From: Pyrrhosoma nymphula
Lineage: Eukaryota > Arthropoda > Insecta > Odonata > Coenagrionidae
NCBI GenBank assembly: GCA_963573305.1
Contig: OY754332.1
Location: 54,287,559-54,351,558 of the forward strand
Direction: 5' to 3'
DNA length: 64,000 nucleotides
Shown here: piece by piece, positions 22,601 through 33,679 of the stretch
Position numbering within the stretch: position 1 is the first letter of the stretch
Layout of the letters: every line of letters begins with the position of its first letter
Position numbers and translations under genes: made by a program
Notes under the pieces: model-generated
Seen by the model: the letters and a program-made list of their open reading frames with translations, nothing else
What the model was told of the DNA's origin: nothing
Databases searched by the model: none

Positions 22601-22998
22601 TTCTTCTCCCTCCTTTCCCTTGTATCTTCTGATGATGATTCTGATTCTGATTCTGTGCAAGGATTTCGTGTGATGACGACCGCGGAGGCCTTGCCTCCCC
22701 CGCTGCCGGGCACGACACCCGCCCTAGTGGGCGGCGTCCCGTAGTTGCCAGGAATCAGATCTCTTTGGATGACTTTCATGTTCTGGGAGTGATAGTTGAG
22801 AGGTATCCCACGCGACTCAACGGTATTTTTAACGTGACACCATCACGGAACTACCTTTCGTCTGGCTCCTACCCTTCGACCTATCTGGCATGGGTGGCCC
22901 TACCAGGAGCAATGTACTTGCTCCTGCCAGTCCAGCTCTAGGGGTCATTGGAACGCACAAGCCCTTCCACCACGTCAAGGTCGTAGTTCAAGGAAGAG
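19667..22998 (-). mobile_element. full-length RTE-type LINE
   Basis: The element is 3332 bp and transcribed from the minus strand. A 5' untranslated region of about 220 bases (22780-22998) precedes one long frame. A 3' untranslated region of only about 75 bases ends in GAAT repeats near 19671-19685. A short 3' end with a microsatellite tail and a single endonuclease-plus-reverse-transcriptase frame fit the RTE clade. The 21-bp target-site duplications give exact borders. Related decayed copies lie at 1757-3149, 30035-30380, 34283-34408, 51040-51625 and 62085-62372. Confidence 0.92.
19744..22779 (-). CDS. RTE endonuclease/reverse transcriptase, intact
   Basis: This 1011-residue protein should nick chromosomal DNA and copy its own RNA at the nick. 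The first 70 residues are a leader ending in a Lys/Arg-rich run (59-69) that may bind nucleic acid or act as a nuclear signal. Residues 72-310 form an APE-type endonuclease: GTWNVRT (Asn78), LCEVRW (Glu107), MGDWNA (Asp211, Asn213), YQIDYIMV (Asp278) and SDHN (Asp304, His305). The reverse transcriptase spans about 580-860: LIPIPKKKKASECEEYRTI, FVDFEKAFD (Asp670), RGVRQGCPLSPLLFN, and FADDQ (Asp771, Asp772). The C-terminal 130 residues contain the WSVALYGAETW and FEMWVWRRM segments and a GKRGRGRKR basic run. No RNase H domain is seen. The length is normal for RTE, and there is no stop or frameshift. Closest alternative call: a related L2/CR1-type LINE. Confidence 0.93.
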   Translation of the reverse strand: MKVIQRDLIPGNYGTPPTRAGVVPGSGGGKASAVVITRNPCTESESESSSEDTRERREKKKKKRKRRRKTMVKIGTWNVRTMMRAGKLENIKQEMEKGKIDALGLCEVRWKDSGDYWSDNYRVIYSGGDESQRGVGMVLNTKLGLRVVNIEQVNDRILVVEIKARPTNFVLVQVYMPTSNHREEEVEEVYEQVEEIIREVPGKKNLIVMGDWNAVVGEGRDGLEVGGFGLGRRNFRGEKAVEFCRRNKLVMTNTWFKHHPRRRYTWKMPGDTGRYQIDYIMVRQRFRNSVKNSRSYPGSDADSDHNLVMMKCEVRFKRLCKGRKIKRWNLEALKGLKRREYQELVEKNIGEEKRMGTIEKRWEVIKTGIARAAEKTIGTVEKKRVKKQWVTEEMIKKMEERRIWKNVNTDVGKRKYKELNNKLRRVTNRAKENWWKGQCEQMEKMQEEGEVGALYAKVKMLSGGKRGQAIPKVKDKTGKILIEQEDIQERWREYVEELYDSENRPLSLDLEDEGTIDKDNLGPELLESEIERALREMKGRKAVGTDNLPSELLMNLGSRGRKSFFELIRRIYEEGVWPEDFVKTVLIPIPKKKKASECEEYRTISLISHAAKVLLRILNRRLESRAKCYLGDDQFGFRKGRGTRDAIAVMRTLIDRNIEHNQDVFACFVDFEKAFDRVNWEKLMQILGKIGIDWRDRRLIRNLYMGQRAHVRVADGESGWAVIGRGVRQGCPLSPLLFNIYAEEMVREAWDELDVGMKVGGQWIKSVRFADDQALVSRSSKGLQTLVDALEKQCEKYGMKINNRKTKVMRFSRTKKAKLVIRVGSHKLEQVEQFNYLGSTLEERGHSSKDIRRRIALAKEAFNNRRELMTGTLSKDVKKRLVKSLIWSVALYGAETWTLRKEDENRLKAFEMWVWRRMEKVRWTERKTNEEVLDMVGEERKLIDEIRGRQGRWLEGVMRDNGLLKVVIEGRMLGKRGRGRKRIGFMDGMKKGRTYAEMKEEIQEVERAQNV

Positions 22999-23019
22999 AT
23001 ATATCCATATATACATATA
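22999..23019. repeat. target-site duplication, 5' side of the LINE
   Basis: Identical to 19646-19666. AT-rich sequence continues beyond it to about 23090. Confidence 0.8.
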
Positions 23020-23149
23020 ATATATTTATTATTATAATAATATAATATATTGATTATATTATAATATATTTATATATCATATAATGTATTTATGTTCATT
23101 TCTCGAATGTACTCCGGTTACATTTATTCCCCCCAAACTCTTTGGCAAA

Positions 23150-23770
23150 CGATTAGCAAAATCTGGCCGTTTCCCATCGGGGGCACGTCCCTCGTCGGCT
23201 GCGCAGGATCTGATAAAATTTCGACCGCTCCGAGACACGCGGCCGCAGGAGTGGGCAAGAGGGGCAGCATCCGCCTCCGACGGCACTAATCCCTTCCTTT
23301 GCGCGACGACGATTAGGGAGCATGGCATGGCATGCATGCAGCGGCCCTCGAACCAGCCCTTCCCACTTTCCCCCACTCGCCCTTTCCGATTTTGCCTCAA
23401 TTCCCACGCCCATTCTTCTGCTCGCCCTTTGCCACCAGCCCTTGTCCTCTCCCTTGCAAACCCTCTTCTCTCATCTCTTCCGCACCCTTTGTCCGCTTCC
23501 CTTGCCGGGACCCATTGTTTCCATTTCGTCTCCCTCTCTTTCTCTGCTCCCTCTCCTCCGTTCTAACTCGCAATCACTGCCCCATCTTTCTTTGGCCTTC
23601 TTCCCTCTGGCCATGCATCCCTCTTCCCTCCTCCCTCCCTTGCTTCCTCCCTCTTGGTCCCCGCGCACTTTTTCGTCCTTTCATATCCACTCCTCCTCTC
23701 CCTCTTCTCCCTCCCTACCTCTCTCTTTTGTCTCATGCTCAAGCATTTATTTTGTGATGCTCGAGCAAGG
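23150..23770. other. GC-rich island, pyrimidine-biased on the plus strand
   Basis: The first 150 bases are CpG-rich. The rest is largely C and T on the plus strand (CCCTCTTC-type runs). Frames are open on both strands because of composition. No gene is recognised. The abrupt return to AT-rich DNA at about 23770 resembles the other islands. Confidence 0.4.
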
Positions 23771-24171
23771 CTCCCTAATCCCTGCTTTTCATAAATGAAA
23801 TGAAGCAAAAGGTGCATTTGGGTTTTTTTTGTTGATATTCCTGGCAGGGAAGCGGCTACCTCTTCGCAGCATCGGATACGTTTGCATTAGCCACGGTGGA
23901 ATGAGTGAAACCGGGGGTGAATGACTGGCATCGCAAATATAGAGCTACAAAAACGACGTTTTAGCACGGATTAACTCATAATCACCGTCATCACAGTTAT
24001 CCTATCAATTGAATAGTAGCTCCTCAAATAGACAGGCACACGGCTTGTGCTACGGGCGGAGATCACACCGCTTTACTCGACGCACCCTCCTGCCGCATAT
24101 TTCCATCGGAGGGAAGCCTTGCATGTTGCTTTGTTTGTTGCTGGGAATTATTTTTCTTTGTTTTCTTTGTG

Positions 24172-24742
24172 ATTTGTGTCCTTTTATTATGTCACTCTTT
24201 TGACTTTTTAGAACTTTTCTTTAATTTAGTTCTTAATTACTTGTTTATTTGTTATATCATATTTTTAGTTTCTTCCTATGGGTTGGCAGTATTGTATGCT
24301 GATTTAAGGTAATTTGTTCTGTCGGAATATTTTTCTCCGATACTGGGGTTTCTGTTGTGATTTGCTGTTTTCTTGTTTTTTTCGGTAATTAAATTAACTT
24401 TCACTTGATTAATTAGGCTCGGATGGATTTTATGGAAGAATGTCGTGCATTGAAAAGAGCTTAGAAATTTGTTTTTGTCTTTTTATTATATTTAAATTAG
24501 TTTTTAATTACTTGTTTAGTTGTTGTAGTATTTTTTTAGTTTCTTTCTATGGATTGGCCGTTTTGCATGCTGATTTCTTTCGGGTAAGATGTGCTGTCGG
24601 AATATTTTTCTCCGATGCTGAGGTTTTTGCTGTAATATGTTATTTTTGGTATTTTTCCTTCGGTAATTAAATTAACTTTCATTTGGTAAATTGGGCTCGG
24701 GTGGATTTTATGAGAGAGTGCCGTGTATTGAAAAGTGAATAG
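24172..24742 (+). repeat. 275-bp tandem duplication, two copies
   Basis: The string GTCGGAATATTTTTCTCCGA occurs at 24321 and 24596, and the flanking order is kept on both sides (CTTAATTACTTGTTTA, GGTAATTAAATTAACTTTCA, GATTTTATG). The two copies are roughly 80 percent alike with small indels. The 76-codon frame inside the second copy is not kept in the first, so the unit is probably non-coding. Confidence 0.8.
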
Positions 24743-25384
24743 AAAGGAATTAGAGTCATTGAATTAGAAAATTGAAGTTAAACTTCGGAGTGCGCTGTTT
24801 GCTGGGGGATTTGTTATAGGTTTGTGACGGCCAGGAGAATAGAGCGGTTTGCTATTCGTGGGGTATGAGGTGATGAGTTTTCACTTTTTTTGCTTATGAA
24901 TAAGGTGTAAGTGGAGGGTTTACTTTGCTGTCAATATTTCATTGCCAAATGATTTTAAATTGAATTCACTGTTGACGAGTTAGGGAGATTTTGAATCTTT
25001 TGCTGCAATGACCATCAATTTATTAACTTTGCGTATCTCAAATTCGTTGTGAAAATTATCGCTAGTGTGGAATCACATTGCATTTGTTATTTGTTGTTGT
25101 TTGTTAATTTATATCCCTAAATCTGAAGGTTAATTAGTTGAAAGAAGGACGAGGAGAAGGCCCAGATATCCTGCTGAGATAATTGGATATGAACCTGTTC
25201 TCCCGTAATAACCCCTGGAAACGTTTTTCTCTCCCTTTTTTTATGAATAGCATCGCTTGTGATCAAAAAGAGCTTTTTTGTGATGAGATAGTGCGGTAGA
25301 GTAATCTTTGATATGGAATCAAAGTAACGGGTTATCCGGCTGCCTGTTGCCACTATTTTGTAAAACCAATTTCTCATTCTATGA

Positions 25385-26131
25385 CGGAATGAAAGTCAAG
25401 AGGCTCATAAGTATACTCATCGCTTCCACTACCACAAGGCTACACAAGGACATTGCCCCGATACATTTAAATCTTGTTTAAAAACTGCATCTGGAGTCCC
25501 TTGGGTCATTACTTCTTTTGCAGATACTTATGTTCAACATACGAATAAAATTGTGCACAACCACTGTACATTTTTGGTTCTTGTAATATTCGCCCATGAA
25601 TGGGAAGATGAAGTGTTAGAAAAAGCTAAAAGCAGCTTTAGGTTTTATGAAGGAGGAGTAGTACTGCTTTTGACGGGTAGAGTAGAAACGTCTTCCCGTC
25701 CTATGCAGATACGCATAAAAGTTTTATGGGGCAAAAGAGTAGTATAAGAACACAATTCTGCTCCTCAATCCGGTAAACTTTCTACTCTTAAAGTACTGTG
25801 GAACTTGCAAAACAAACTAGCAGAAAAAAATTTTAAGTATTAGGAATGGTGGGTGCACTCAAACCGAACAACGCAGCAGGTTTATCCTTTAGTAGATAAA
25901 CCGAGACCTCCCATAATAATACAGTACGGCATAAACAAACATGGAGAAACAAAATTATATCAAAAAGTCATGCATGGGGAAGTTCCTAATAGTGAGTTAG
26001 TTATAACTGACTATCTGTCGATACATGATATACCTATAGTAAACCTTCCCTCTATTCCTATAGGGCTTTTCTCCCTTTCCCTAATGAAATCTTCACACGC
26101 GACAGACAGAGCATCTACGGCTGATTATTAA
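25385..26131 (+). pseudogene. unidentified decayed protein frame
   Basis: One reading frame stays open for about 249 codons except for a TAA at 25745 and a TAG at 25841. That is far fewer stops than expected in DNA this AT-rich. The segments between the stops look protein-like: an early Cys/His-containing part, LVIFAHEWEDEVLEKAKSS near 25600, and a Pro-rich KPRPPIIIQYGINKHGETK stretch near 25910-25970. I do not recognise the family. It might be a decayed host exon, a transposon protein or an old viral insertion. The upstream stop is at 25382-25384. No start, splice sites or partner genes could be assigned. Confidence 0.4.
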
Positions 26132-26339
26132 TAATATTGCTTTATATAAATCTGCATGTAAAGAAAGTGAATCAAAGAACCCGAATTGACATAAAAGTAA
26201 GAAAATCTATGAGGCGAACGCGTTTGCTTAGTTACATACCACCTGAGTCTGGTATTGAAACGATACTTAAAACCGTCCGTCCATTGAAAGTCACCTGTCA
26301 AATTGCCAATGTAACAAGATGCAAGTGAAGCATATCTCA

Positions 26340-29300
26340 TTTCGCTATCCGATTCCAGTCGATTTCAATACCCTATTGGCTATTATTGAAAGCCTACTAT
26401 TGGCTACCTCGGCTGCAACGCCAACCAAGAACGGGATCATTCTCAGGAGATCAAGATTCGGATCAAAAATGCCTGAGTGACGCGCACATCTATGAATCCT
26501 CTGTTTATAGGGAGAGATTAAAGCATGTCATGAAAAAGTCGCATCCTTAAAGTTTGTCTTTTAGGCTTCACTTTACGGCGTAGGGGCTTAAACCCTGGCA
26601 GAGGCAATAGAGAAAAAGATTCACGTCTTTGAAATGTGACTCAACAGACACATTTTAAGTACCTATCTCTTGGTTAACTCTTGTGATGAATGAAGAAGTC
26701 CTTCACAGAAAGGGTTGTCAACTCGAACTCATGTTGATCAAAAGCGTAAATAAGACTATCTAGGTTGCATGATGAGACACGAGGATAAATATGGACTTTC
26801 TCTGTTAGCTTTTCAATGGAAGATTGAAGGAAGACGAGGAATCCCTCTGTTAGAAGAGGAATTTCCTGGCTATCCTGTAATAAGAAAGTGGTATGGAGTA
26901 TCAGTGGAGCTCTTCCAAACAGCATCAAGCAAATCAGGAATTGACATAATGACACCACACGACCGGACCGGATAAGGCATATGTAGAGGAAGAGCAAATA
27001 TTGCCTTATACGCAGATTAATTTGAAAAGACGTACAATCATCGAAGCCAGTCGAAACATTAGGTGGAAAACAACTAAGTATTCATTCATTATTATGTAAA
27101 TATTCCACCATATCAGCTTGTGTGTACGTCACTGTCATGACGCCTCGCCCGTGTCTCGGATCGGAGCCCGAGGAAGAGATGAACCATGCTGCAGGCTCGC
27201 CCCTCAGGGTTGACTCTTGGGCTCTAAGTGCTGTTTTCACTTAAAAAGTAAAATATAAGGGAATGCAGCTCATATATTTATTGCTGAAGAATCAGCAAAA
27301 AAAAATTACCTTGGGCAGGGTGTTTTTGATTGGAGATAGGAATTTCGAACAAACTCATAATGACCCCCTATATCGCAGGATGCATAAATTCCTCACACTT
27401 TATTTTATGGTTCTGATGTCTGCATGCATATTTACAATAATCCACTGAATTTTGTCAAAAAAATAACTGAATTTTTGTACTTGTTTTTAAATTTGAGAAG
27501 GGAAAACCTTGTTTCAATCTCAATTTTATTCTACAATATTTATTGCTGAATAATCTGTAGAATGATGAAATACCTTGAGTACGTTGCTTTTTTATTTTAA
27601 ATCTGAATTTTGCCTTAAGTTTTAATAAGTCTCTCTGGTACATTGAACGAAATATTCTTACACATCGTTTTTTTGGCGCTACTGTAGGTACTTACGTTTT
27701 TTTTTATAAATAATGCACTATATTTTGTGGAAATAAATATCAAATTGTTTTACGCGCAAGCAAATTTGAAAATGGTAGTACCTTGATTTAATTTCACCCC
27801 AATTAAGACGATTATTGGCATTTAGCAGGGCATTAGGTGACCGCATATTTATTTAAATGAAATGTAAGCGTATTCCCGCAAACAAAAGGATTTTTGTCGG
27901 TGAACTAAGGTGATTACGGTGTTGAAGGAAAATCGACATCCTTTGCAGACCATTTGATGAATTTCATTGCAGAGCCATTGTTTTATCAAACAAGAAATAG
28001 GTAATTATTCACACGCAAAATGTAGACTAAATTAAAAATTAGTTACTTCTCGCCTTGAGTGAGTCCTGAGTATTAGAGAACCATCACGCTGGGATATTGT
28101 TTCTGAGCTGAGCAATATTTTTAAGAAATGATTTTGCACAGTGGAATAGATCTCATCTTTGAAAAAAGAACGACAGTTTTTTTCTGTGGACTCTAAAATT
28201 ACCTTAAACTGTTTAGACTTGTCCACTTACTAATAGACAGTCATTCCTAGATAGATATTTCCTAGGCATGACAGCCAATGCAAATGCGTTTTTCCATCGA
28301 TAAATCGACATTATGATGTAATTAATATACTTTTAGCTACCCTTACGTTTAGTTAATATAAAGTTAACGTAAACGGTACTTCATCTTGCGGTCGTTATAA
28401 ACCAGGCACTAATATCATTATAATATAAATGTTATTTTGGAGATATTTAACCTATTTATAAATGTGAAATCTGTAAACCACTCTATCCTAGAAGTAAAAT
28501 TTACATTCACCATACTGGATAAGCTTGTTGAATGTGTTATTGACCACTTTAAATTAATTTTATTTTATGTAAGGTTGGTCAATTTGACCAACCCTCCATA
28601 AAATAAATACAGTAAAATGTACAGAATTTATCGTGTGTATAAGGGCATAATTTTCCTTTTATTGAACTTAATATGATTGAAAATGGAAAAAGCAATGTAA
28701 TTTTAATTTACATCAGCACTGATTGAGAAAAATTGCGAAGAGTAAGGTGAATAAAGGGCATTAATTTGTTTAGAGTATATCTTTGAAGGGAAACACGATA
28801 GTCAAAAAAGAAAATAAATGATCGATATTCAAATATATGAAAGAGTAAGATGAGTTAATTAGAAACTAAAATATGCGCTTTGTTTAAGAAATAACTTTAA
28901 CGAATGATTTCTGTACCAAAATGTCCCACATTGTCATAACTCCAGGACTATGCTTAATTCCTTTCGTTTCTCGGTGTATTTAGCATGGGATTCTATAAAT
29001 TGAAACAAATTTTTTAACCTAATTGAATACTTTGGACCTGCTGAAATTCAATTCGTTAGAGTTTCTATTTTTTAAGCCTCAAGTATTTCAGGGCTAATTT
29101 TGAAAAACAATAGCTTGAAAAATCTCCCACCATTTTGACCGTTGCAGTGTTTCACAAAAGAATCTTTCACTACGAGGTATAGAAACAGCCCAAGGCTATT
29201 ATATCCTGCTCTGTTAAAGCCTCAATGGACTTATAATTGGAATGGCATTTAAATATCCACAAGAGTTCGAACCTGTTCCGACAGATTAACTCCCTAGCTG

Positions 29301-30030
29301 GGAGTCTTCAACTCCCAGTGTAGGGAAATGCCTTTTTTATGTGAAATTGCCTTACTGGTGTTTCTCTTAGCGAGTGATATCATAAAAGTTCCTACTGCAG
29401 CATTTTATATGTAGGTATAACTAAGAACCTAGTCAAAATTGAATTCGATGATACATATCCCGCAATTCCTTTTTTACTCTCATCTAGGGGAATTTTTAAT
29501 TATGAAACTTTAAATTCATTTATCACCGGAGTATTTATATACACGAAACACTATATTTTCAAATGTGATATTTCATTTATAAATTTGTTAGTTTTAAATA
29601 TGGTAAAATTCATTGAACAACTCGAGTATTAATATGATTCGCTGGAGTCCTCTAGTTTTATTAAAATGTGCGTGAATTGTGAATTGTATGACACAACCCA
29701 TTTCTTACGGAGTCGGGAGGGTTCAAATAGGTACTAAAAATGGTCAAAAGTTGGCCAGAAAATGTAGCTTCTTCATGGGAGTATATTATTTTGAGGCCAA
29801 TAGATTCCATACTGAATTGGCTGGCTCCATCAATTAGGGGTGCATCTCTATTAATTTAAATGTCCCTATCCACTTAAAAGTAGGTTTCTGAACCCCTTTA
29901 TTACTCCTTTACCGTAACTACTCAATAAATCACTGTGAAAACTTCTCGCTGCACAAGTTCCTAGTTTTCCACCTATGAGAACCTGGCTGGCTGATTACAA
30001 ATATGATATAAACGTATCCAAGAATTTAAA
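26340..30030. other. long gene-free AT-rich stretch
   Basis: No convincing gene. Two hairpins stand out. An imperfect 45-bp palindrome at 28561-28605 has 9-bp outer arms and a perfect GGTTGGTCA/TGACCAACC core. A 36-bp hairpin at 29291-29326 has an 8-bp inner stem and a 6-bp outer stem. The frames at 26674-26997 show no motif. Confidence 0.45.
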
Positions 30031-30034
30031 TTAC

Positions 30035-30380
30035 TCTACTTTCTCTAGTTTGTGCCCTTCGTCTTTCATGTCCAGCATCGCTTACTTTTCCCAAGAGAAC
30101 CTCTTTACTTTTGTTTTCCCATGATTAATCTTCATTTCGTATTTCCCACGCAGATTTTCTAATTCATGATTAAATGTTGCAATTGCATCGATGATCGACT
30201 AACCAACGCCGGGTTGTCCGCGTATCTAACCGACTTTATCAGCTGGCCTCTTATATTGATTCCCACCACTAGCTCTTCCCATGCCTCTTTTGCCATTTCC
30301 TCAGCATAAATGTTAAAAAGCGAAGGTGTTAAAGGGTACCCGTGTTACCCCGTGACCTTTAACTGCCCACCCTGATAATA
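30035..30380 (-). pseudogene. RTE LINE fragment, reverse transcriptase core
   Basis: The minus strand aligns with the intact LINE from the motif B region to just past motif C. The active-site segment reads YADNPALVSRSS where the intact copy has FADDQALVSRSS, so one catalytic Asp is lost. Frameshifts and stops are frequent. Both ends are truncated, and no tail is present. Confidence 0.78.
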
Positions 30381-30857
30381 CTGGCCATAATTAAATAACA
30401 ATTTTACCTTTCCAGTCTTACGGCGAATTTTAGCACAGAACAAAATTGGTTGAATAATTAACACGTTCGAAACTAATTGCAGCTTAAGCTGCAAGTTATC
30501 ATTTCTTAGACTGCCACTCACTAAGAAGTATGCTCCTCGCAAAAGACCCTCATCCCGTACCCTAGCTTGATCGCGGAGCACATCATCAGACTGAACTCCC
30601 GTCAGGGCACGCCCCTTAACTGGCCAAGTGTGAAGTCACATTTAATTCTCAAATTTTAACTTTTCTTACCGTATTAATCATAGGCAAAAACTAACAGCAC
30701 CAAATGTGTAGTCCATCTGGGCATCGTGAAGGATTAGGATTTATTCTCATGGGTTGTGGATTCTTAGAAGCTCCCTTCTCTTTTCTGATGCCATCCTTGA
30801 TTCGGGCAATACGTTAACTTTCCTTAAACCCTAAAAAAAAATGCATATGGATTAGGA

Positions 30858-30960
30858 AGCCTGGGTAACGTAGTGGGATGCACAATGGCCCAGATTACTG
30901 AAAAATTGTGGTTGAATTTCTGCTCCTCGTAGATTTTTTCTCTTGGCTATCTAAGTTTTA
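30858..30960 (+). repeat. possible worn tRNA-like SINE head
   Basis: GTAACGTAGTGGGATGCA resembles an A-box and TGGTTGAATTTCTG a weak B-box about 35 bases later. Support is weak. Confidence 0.22.
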
Positions 30961-31193
30961 AATTCACAGCTTTCGCAAGAAGCTGTTAACCTCACTTTTC
31001 AAATTTATTTTAACCTGGTGTCAAATTTTCGAGTCTTTTTATAGGTTGGTCCTTGCCTTAAAGTACAGCACATTTCTGAGGTGCTGTTCAGTGCATTGCA
31101 GGACGAGAGACGTTGAAATAGTATTAAAATAATATCTACGGCCCAGCGTAGGGGTCTATGCAGCGTTCTAGTGAGTCAATGGTCCGTGGTGTG

Positions 31194-31219
31194 CTATCCT
31201 GTCCAGGCGGACAGGATAG
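31194..31219. repeat. perfect 11-bp hairpin
   Basis: CTATCCTGTCC and its exact complement are separated by AGGC. A stem of this quality stands out against the AT-rich surroundings. There is no T-run after it and no gene before it, so it is not read as a terminator. Confidence 0.6.
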
Positions 31220-31724
31220 TTTACGTTTAGTATATTTTTACGCACATCATCGCCGTATTTTTTATCTGAAGTTATCTACCGCAATTTCAAATTTTATTTA
31301 GTTCTGGCTTAAATTTTAAAGGGCACGGGAGATGGTACTCACAATCAGTGAATTTCAACGGAATGAAGAAAAAATAAAATTTCTACAGTCATAGCAGAAA
31401 GGGACGTACAAAATAGTTGTGCTGTATGATAGTTATTAACCAAAAACCGAAAGGTTGGGGTGAAAAATACACCATCTGAAACCTCGCTATTGTTCAGTTA
31501 CATTGCTAATACAAGTTTTTAACTTTTCTTCTGTCCTTGGGCTTTAATTGTGTTTTCCTGTTTCCTCATGTCTAGAAAGTACAGAAAATAGCAATTATGC
31601 CGTAAAAAGTTTGCTTTTGTGGTCAGGACATTGATACGTGGAACTTGCATATTTTCGCATTACAAGTGCTTATGTTATACATTTTCATTCTGTAATACAT
31701 ATATACTCTGCCTAGGTAAATAGA

Positions 31725-32847
31725 ATGGCGTCAAGAAGCTGCAAACATCTAGCAGACACATTTTGCTATGTCTGTGGTGAATTTCTCAAGACAAGAGCGA
31801 AAGAGTACTCTGTACAAGCATCACAGAGAATGTGTGAGGCCTTCAAGGTATACTAATGGAATGTCAGTTGTAAATCAGGATAAAACATGGTTACCTCATT
31901 TCACCTTTTCAACTTCAACGATGTGAGAGGTATATTTGTTACAATCGGCATCACATACAGTGAGAATGAGTGGCGCCTTTTTATTGACAGTTCGTGCCAG
32001 AGCCTCAAGGCTGTCCTTCTTCATAATGGGAACACGTTACCTTCTCTTTCAATGGCTTACTCAGTGCATTTCAAAGAGGATATGAAAACGTGAAGATTTA
32101 CTGCACCGACTGAGGTATGATGAGCACCGGTGGGAGGCCAAAGGGGATGTTAAAATGGTGGTATTCCTGATAGGTCTCCAACGTGGTTTTGCGAAGTTCC
32201 CTGCTATCTTTTCCTTTGGAACAGTGGGAACACTGATTTACACTTCCATAAGCGGGACTGGCCACTGCGAATAGAGTTTTTAGTTGGACAGAAAAATGAC
32301 AAGTGGGAGCCATTGTTGGACACTACAAAGGTGCTGATGCCACCACTACACATCAAATTGGGCCTTATGAAGCAAGAGTACGGCCTTGGGGAATTCATTT
32401 CCTTCAACTCTTTTGAAAACTCTCTGAGGCCGGTGTCTTCATTGGACCACAGGTAAAGAAAGTCATCGAGACCATTGAATTCCCAATGAACCTGACCAGA
32501 AAGGAAAAGCAGCTTTGTGGCAGTAGTTAAAGGTTTCCTTGGGAATCACATGGCCCACAACTATGTGCAGCTGGTTGAAACTCTGGTTAAGAACTGTGGC
32601 AAGATGGGTTGCAGGATGTCTCTAAAACTCCAAATCCTTGAAGCTCACTTGGATCACTTAAAGCAAAACATGGGAGGATAGAGGAGCACGGCAAACGGTT
32701 CCACCAGGATATTATGGCCTTCAATCGTCGATACCAAGGACAGTACATTTAGAGCATGATGGGAAGCCACATATGGGGACTGATTCGGGAAATTGATGTG
32801 CAGTACAATCGTAAATCTAGAAAAAAACCACACATTTCTAAATATTG
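31725..32847 (+). pseudogene. decayed copy of a repeat-associated uncharacterised animal protein
   Basis: It starts MASRSCKHLADTFCYVCGEF, with a Cys-x2-Cys and further zinc-ligand-like residues. Later segments include KVLMPPLHIKLGLMKQEYG, VKGFLGNHMAHNYVQLVETL and HGKRFHQDIMAFNRRYQGQY, and it ends at a TGA at 32845. From memory, this combination belongs to a multicopy protein found in many insect genomes and thought to be transposon-linked. Its biochemical role is unknown to me. At least four stops and several frameshifts break it. A deletion near 31897 seems to remove the middle of the N-terminal domain. It is intronless. No terminal repeats were found. Confidence 0.62.
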
Positions 32848-33679
32848 ACAATGTTTTTAAGCATAAGTAAACATTACTTTTGATCTAGAATTTGTTTGTT
32901 TATAAAAATTAAAAAATTGTCACCAATTTACGTACATGGGGGTATGCAAAATATAAAACTCATTCTCCTGAGCACAAAAGCAAACTTTGGAAGCTACAAT
33001 GGCCATTTAATAAACTTTTTAGGCATAAGAAAGCAGGAAATAACACTCACTTGCCAAGGACAAAAAGTGTGTTACTTAGTGTAATTTAGCCAGAAACTTA
33101 AGGAACTCAGGCATAGGCTCCCATTTAAAGCTTATTCTGCGGGTGTAAGTAAAAATAGTTATTAATGAAATAGTGAAAAAATTGGCAATTTTGTATCCAA
33201 GAAATCAAAGTTAAGGCAAAAACAAAGTGTATACGTAAATCGAATGCAAACATTAAAATATCTAATTTATTCAGTCATCTGATACTATAAACTTCAAGTT
33301 TATATCACGAGTGATAGTTATTTAAAAATCAATTAAAGAAATTCTTGCTCCGAATCCGATGCCTTTCTAATGGAAGTAGTCTACAACCATTAGCATTTTT
33401 GGAGCCCTGAGCGCCCCAGGGCCATTCGAACATAGACTTCATCTTTCCGGGTCTTAAGAAACACGTTTGCCAAAATGTGTTCGAATGTGTGAAGGGATTT
33501 GGAAGTCTAAAGCATTCCAACAAGCAGAACCTAAATTCAATACATAGAGATTTTACTAGGCAGATTCTTCTCTCACAGCTGCACCTACTCCCTCGGTCGA
33601 ATTCAGGTACTGTAGGAGGAATGGTGTTGAAATATTTTGTTCCCACGTATCCACGGCCCAGCATTTCCCTTCAAGATTC

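Noticed and set aside
21410..22744. Plus-strand frames of 69-152 codons
   Set aside because: They are antisense shadows of the intact RTE frame.
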